NCBI GenBank assembly: GCA_945888585.1
Contig: CAMDAI010000036.1
Coordinates: forward strand, 1 to 9,178
DNA: 9,178 nt
From: Rickettsia typhi
GTDB taxonomy: Bacteria > Pseudomonadota > Alphaproteobacteria > Rickettsiales > UBA1997
Direction of reading: 5' to 3'
Of this stretch, positions 7,987 to 9,178 are shown piece after piece (within the stretch, counting starts at the first letter, position 1; each line of letters begins with the position of its first letter). The notes beneath the pieces are model-generated. The model saw nothing but the letters and a program-made list of their open reading frames with translations, was not told the DNA's origin and did not search any database. The translations under genes were made by a program, and so were the position numbers.

Positions 7987-8112
7987 ATGTTGGGCAATCA
8001 AAAGAACAATTATTCTTTAGAATTTAAGATATCATCAGCCCAGTTAGCAATTGATTCAGATCAGTCAGTTGCTCAAAATGCTAGAGACTTGGGTCTTAGA
8101 ACCTATCCCTAA
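7987..8112 (+). pseudogene. IS3-family transposase OrfA, N-terminal fragment
   Basis: From the ATG at 7987 the reading runs MLGNQKNNYSLEFKISSAQL and on through AIDSDQSVAQNARDLGL. This is the first helices of the OrfA helix-turn-helix domain (Tyr-Ser-x-Glu-Phe-Lys, then Ser-Val-Ala-x-x-Ala-Arg-Asp-Leu-Gly), which binds the IS3 ends. Native sequence stops at codon 37, where the IS5-family element begins. The last residues (Arg-Thr-Tyr-Pro) and the stop at 8110-8112 come from the inserted element's terminal repeat. OrfA normally has about 90-100 residues, so the second half of the domain and the leucine-zipper region are lost. It cannot act as a transposase. Confidence 0.8.
8097..8098. repeat. 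TA target duplication, left copy (right copy at 8973-8974)
   Basis: TA abuts both ends of the IS5-family element. With the flanking bases the joined target reads CTTAAG, a palindrome. Two bases give weak evidence of duplication, and recombination between two copies that each inserted at TA would look the same. Confidence 0.5.
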
Positions 8113-8118
8113 ATAACA
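8099..8118 (+). repeat. Left terminal inverted repeat of the IS5-family element
   Basis: GAACCTATCCCTAAATAACA is matched exactly, inverted, at 8953-8972. The symmetry continues 4 bases outward (CTTA and TAAG), but those are best read as the palindromic target. Confidence 0.93.
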
Positions 8119-8146
8119 TTTGATATTTACCAAATAAACGCATAAT

Positions 8147-8179
8147 TTTGTTGTTCATTTTTATCAACAAAACAACAAA
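8147..8179 (+). promoter_or_regulatory. Stem-loop just upstream of the IS5-family transposase start
   Basis: TTTGTTGTT (8147-8155) pairs with AACAACAAA (8171-8179) around a 15-base loop, ending 2 bases before the ATG at 8182. A shorter alternative pairing, TTTGTTG (8147-8153) with CAACAAA (8165-8171), is mutually exclusive with it. Such structures in other IS elements limit translation from read-through transcripts; that role is inference here. Confidence 0.4.
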
Positions 8180-8181
8180 TT

Positions 8182-8962
8182 ATGTCTAACTTTTTTCATG
8201 TATCTGATGAGTTCTGGAATGCAGTTTCTCCTTTATTGGTAAAGAAAGAGCGTAATCCAAAGAAAAAATATAAACGACAAAATGGTGGAGGTAGAAAACC
8301 ATTAAATTATCGTCCTGTTTTAGAGGGCATCATTTATGTTTTAAAAACTGGTTGCCAATGGAAAGCTCTACCAAAAGAATTTGGATCATCAAGTGCTGTG
8401 CATCGTTATTTTAGATATTGGGAAAGCTCAGGAACTTTTCATAAAATGTGGGAAACTGGACTTGCGGTTTATGATGACATGAGAGGAATTGCTTGGAAAT
8501 GGCAAGTATTAGATGGGAGCCATACCAAAGCTCCGATTGCCAATGAGACAGTTGGAAAAAGCCCTGTTGATAGGGGGAAAAAATGGAACAAAAAGACATT
8601 TATTGGTAGACGAAAGTGGCATCCCGTTATCGCTATTGATAACCGCAGGAAATAAGCATGATGTGACACAGATGTATAATCTGATTGATATTAGAAAGTT
8701 AGGCTATAAAAAAAGGGGGGGGATTAATACTCCTTGATAAGGGTTATAAAAGTAAAGCATTACATAAAAAAATCGGACAAGATTTTGATATTGAAATTGT
8801 TATGGCAAGTAAAGGCAAGAGATGGGTTGTTGAGGTATGCCATTCTTGGTTAACAACTTTAGAAAATTAAAAGTTAGATATGAAAAAACAACCTCAAGCT
8901 TTCTTGGACTACATTGCCTTGCAGCAAGCTTGATTGTGTTTAGGAGGGTTATTGTTATTTAG
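8182..8962 (+). pseudogene. IS5-family DDE transposase, disrupted by three frame changes
   Basis: The protein can be followed through three frames. Frame 1 (8182 to about 8580) gives the N-terminal domain, with RPVLEGIIYVLKTGCQWKALP and VLDGSHTKAP, where Asp111 is the first catalytic Asp. Frame 2 (about 8582-8714) continues with NGTKRHLLVDESGIPLSLL and AGNKHDV. Frame 3 (about 8721-8849) has LLDKGYKSKAL (second Asp at 8736-8738) and RWVVE-CHSW (Glu at 8832-8834). Frame 2 returns from 8852 as NNFRKLKVRYEKTTSSFLGL through to the TAG at 8960-8962. The breaks fall at G5A6 (8573-8583), A7G8 (8708-8722) and about 8850. The first two act as one extra base each and the third as one missing base. All three catalytic residues survive but no single frame joins them. 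Some IS5 relatives use programmed frameshifting, which might explain the first break. Sequencing error at homopolymers is an alternative for the first two. Confidence 0.85.
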
Positions 8963-8972
8963 GGATAGGTTC
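8953..8972 (-). repeat. Right terminal inverted repeat of the IS5-family element
   Basis: This is the exact reverse complement of 8099-8118. It includes the predicted transposase stop codon (TAG, 8960-8962). Confidence 0.93.
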
Positions 8973-8973
8973 T

Positions 8974-9178
8974 AAGCATAATAAGCCAATATCACCTAAT
9001 TTGTTACAAAGGAAATTTGATGTTACCCAGCCTGATAAATATTGGGTGGGAGATATTACCTACATCCCAACTAAGGAAGGATGGCTTTATTTAGCAACAG
9101 TAATTGATCTTTATTCAAGGCAAGTTATTGGCTGGTCTATGGCTAATAATATGAAGGCTAAACTTGTTAATGATGCTT
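8974..9178 (+). pseudogene. IS3-family transposase OrfB, integrase-core fragment (continues past window)
   Basis: Frame 1 from 8974 reads [20 protein letters not shown] and then [33 protein letters not shown]. This is the start of the rve integrase core of the IS3-group OrfB. The Asp in GDITYI and the Asp in VIDLYSR correspond to conserved acidic positions of the DDE core; the rest of the core, including the final Glu, would lie past 9178. About the first 100 residues of OrfB are missing, replaced on the left by the IS5-family element. There is no start codon, so this fragment is not expected to be expressed as a working protein. Confidence 0.85.

Larger units (their letters stand above)
8099..8972 (+). 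mobile_element. IS5-family element (IS427-like), 874 bp, complete ends
   Basis: The element is bounded by 20-bp perfect terminal inverted repeats (8099-8118 and 8953-8972) and flanked by TA. Its length and single transposase locus fit the IS427-like branch of the IS5 family, which often uses short TA-containing targets. The subgroup is my inference from length, ends and protein. The transposase start is preceded by a stem-loop, and its stop lies inside the right terminal repeat. The ends look intact, so the copy could still be moved by a functional transposase from elsewhere, but its own gene carries three frame breaks. It sits exactly where the surrounding IS3-family element has lost its middle. 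Confidence 0.92.
7925..9178 (+). mobile_element. IS3-family element, internally deleted and interrupted, right end outside window
   Basis: The left half (7925-8098) has a probable IS3-type end starting TGATCTGCC at 7925 and the first codons of orfA. The right half (8973-9178) encodes the integrase core of OrfB, running off the window. Both halves are on the plus strand. A whole IS5-family element sits between them. Relative to intact IS3 members, the end of orfA and about the first third of orfB (I estimate about 0.5 kb) are absent, so this is not a simple insertion into an intact IS3. The left end is 11 bases after the dnaJ stop. A 3-bp target duplication cannot be tested because the right end is not in view. 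Confidence 0.75.

Noticed and set aside
8099..8972. A 24-bp terminal repeat including CTTA/TAAG
   Set aside because: With the outer 4 bases included no direct duplication remains at the flanks. A 20-bp repeat in a palindromic CTTAAG target with TA duplicated fits better.
1..9178. CRISPR array, tRNA or rRNA genes, or a defence or biosynthetic system
   Set aside because: No regularly spaced repeats, cloverleaf-like sequences or rRNA signatures were seen. Apart from short intergenic gaps, all DNA is accounted for by housekeeping genes and IS remnants.

Overview
The window is AT-rich (about one third G+C by eye, not counted) and holds densely packed bacterial housekeeping genes followed by a nest of decayed insertion sequences. 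The SecA tail ending in a CxCx8CH zinc motif, the PntB split-type transhydrogenase subunit, the DnaJ sequence and the strong A/T codon bias suggest an alphaproteobacterium, most plausibly a host-associated member of the Rickettsiales or a similar reduced-genome lineage. This placement rests on remembered family sequences, not on a search.

Layout. 1-978 (+) is the 3' part of an AsmA-family envelope protein, open to the left edge. Two bases later comes panB (981-1769, +), for ketopantoate hydroxymethyltransferase. secA (1796-4525, -) converges on panB with a 26-base gap. secA and pntB (4657-6051, +) diverge from a short region with two mirror-image TATAAT boxes. pntB is followed after 19 bases by efp (6071-6637, +), then by a 139-base interval containing a perfect 11-bp inverted repeat and a reading frame that stays open until it overlaps the start of dnaJ. 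dnaJ (6777-7913, +) is intact.

Eleven bases after dnaJ the chromosome enters mobile DNA. An IS3-family element (left end near 7925) begins with a truncated orfA and resumes at 8973 with the integrase-core part of orfB, running off the right edge. Between the two halves sits a complete-looking 874-bp IS5-family element (8099-8972) with 20-bp perfect terminal inverted repeats flanked by TA. Its transposase can be followed end to end only by changing frame three times, twice at homopolymer tracts (G5A6 and A7G8), so it is probably inactive. The IS3 part that should lie at the insertion point (end of orfA and first third of orfB) is missing, so the IS5 copy marks a deletion junction.

Functionally the intact genes cover envelope biogenesis (AsmA-like), coenzyme A precursor synthesis (PanB), protein export (SecA), NADPH supply coupled to the proton gradient (PntB), translation of polyproline stretches (EF-P) and protein folding (DnaJ). 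They do not form one pathway. I found no convincing new biological system. The points most worth a second look are the nested and deleted IS structure, the homopolymer frameshifts, the open frame between efp and dnaJ, and the overlapping divergent promoters.
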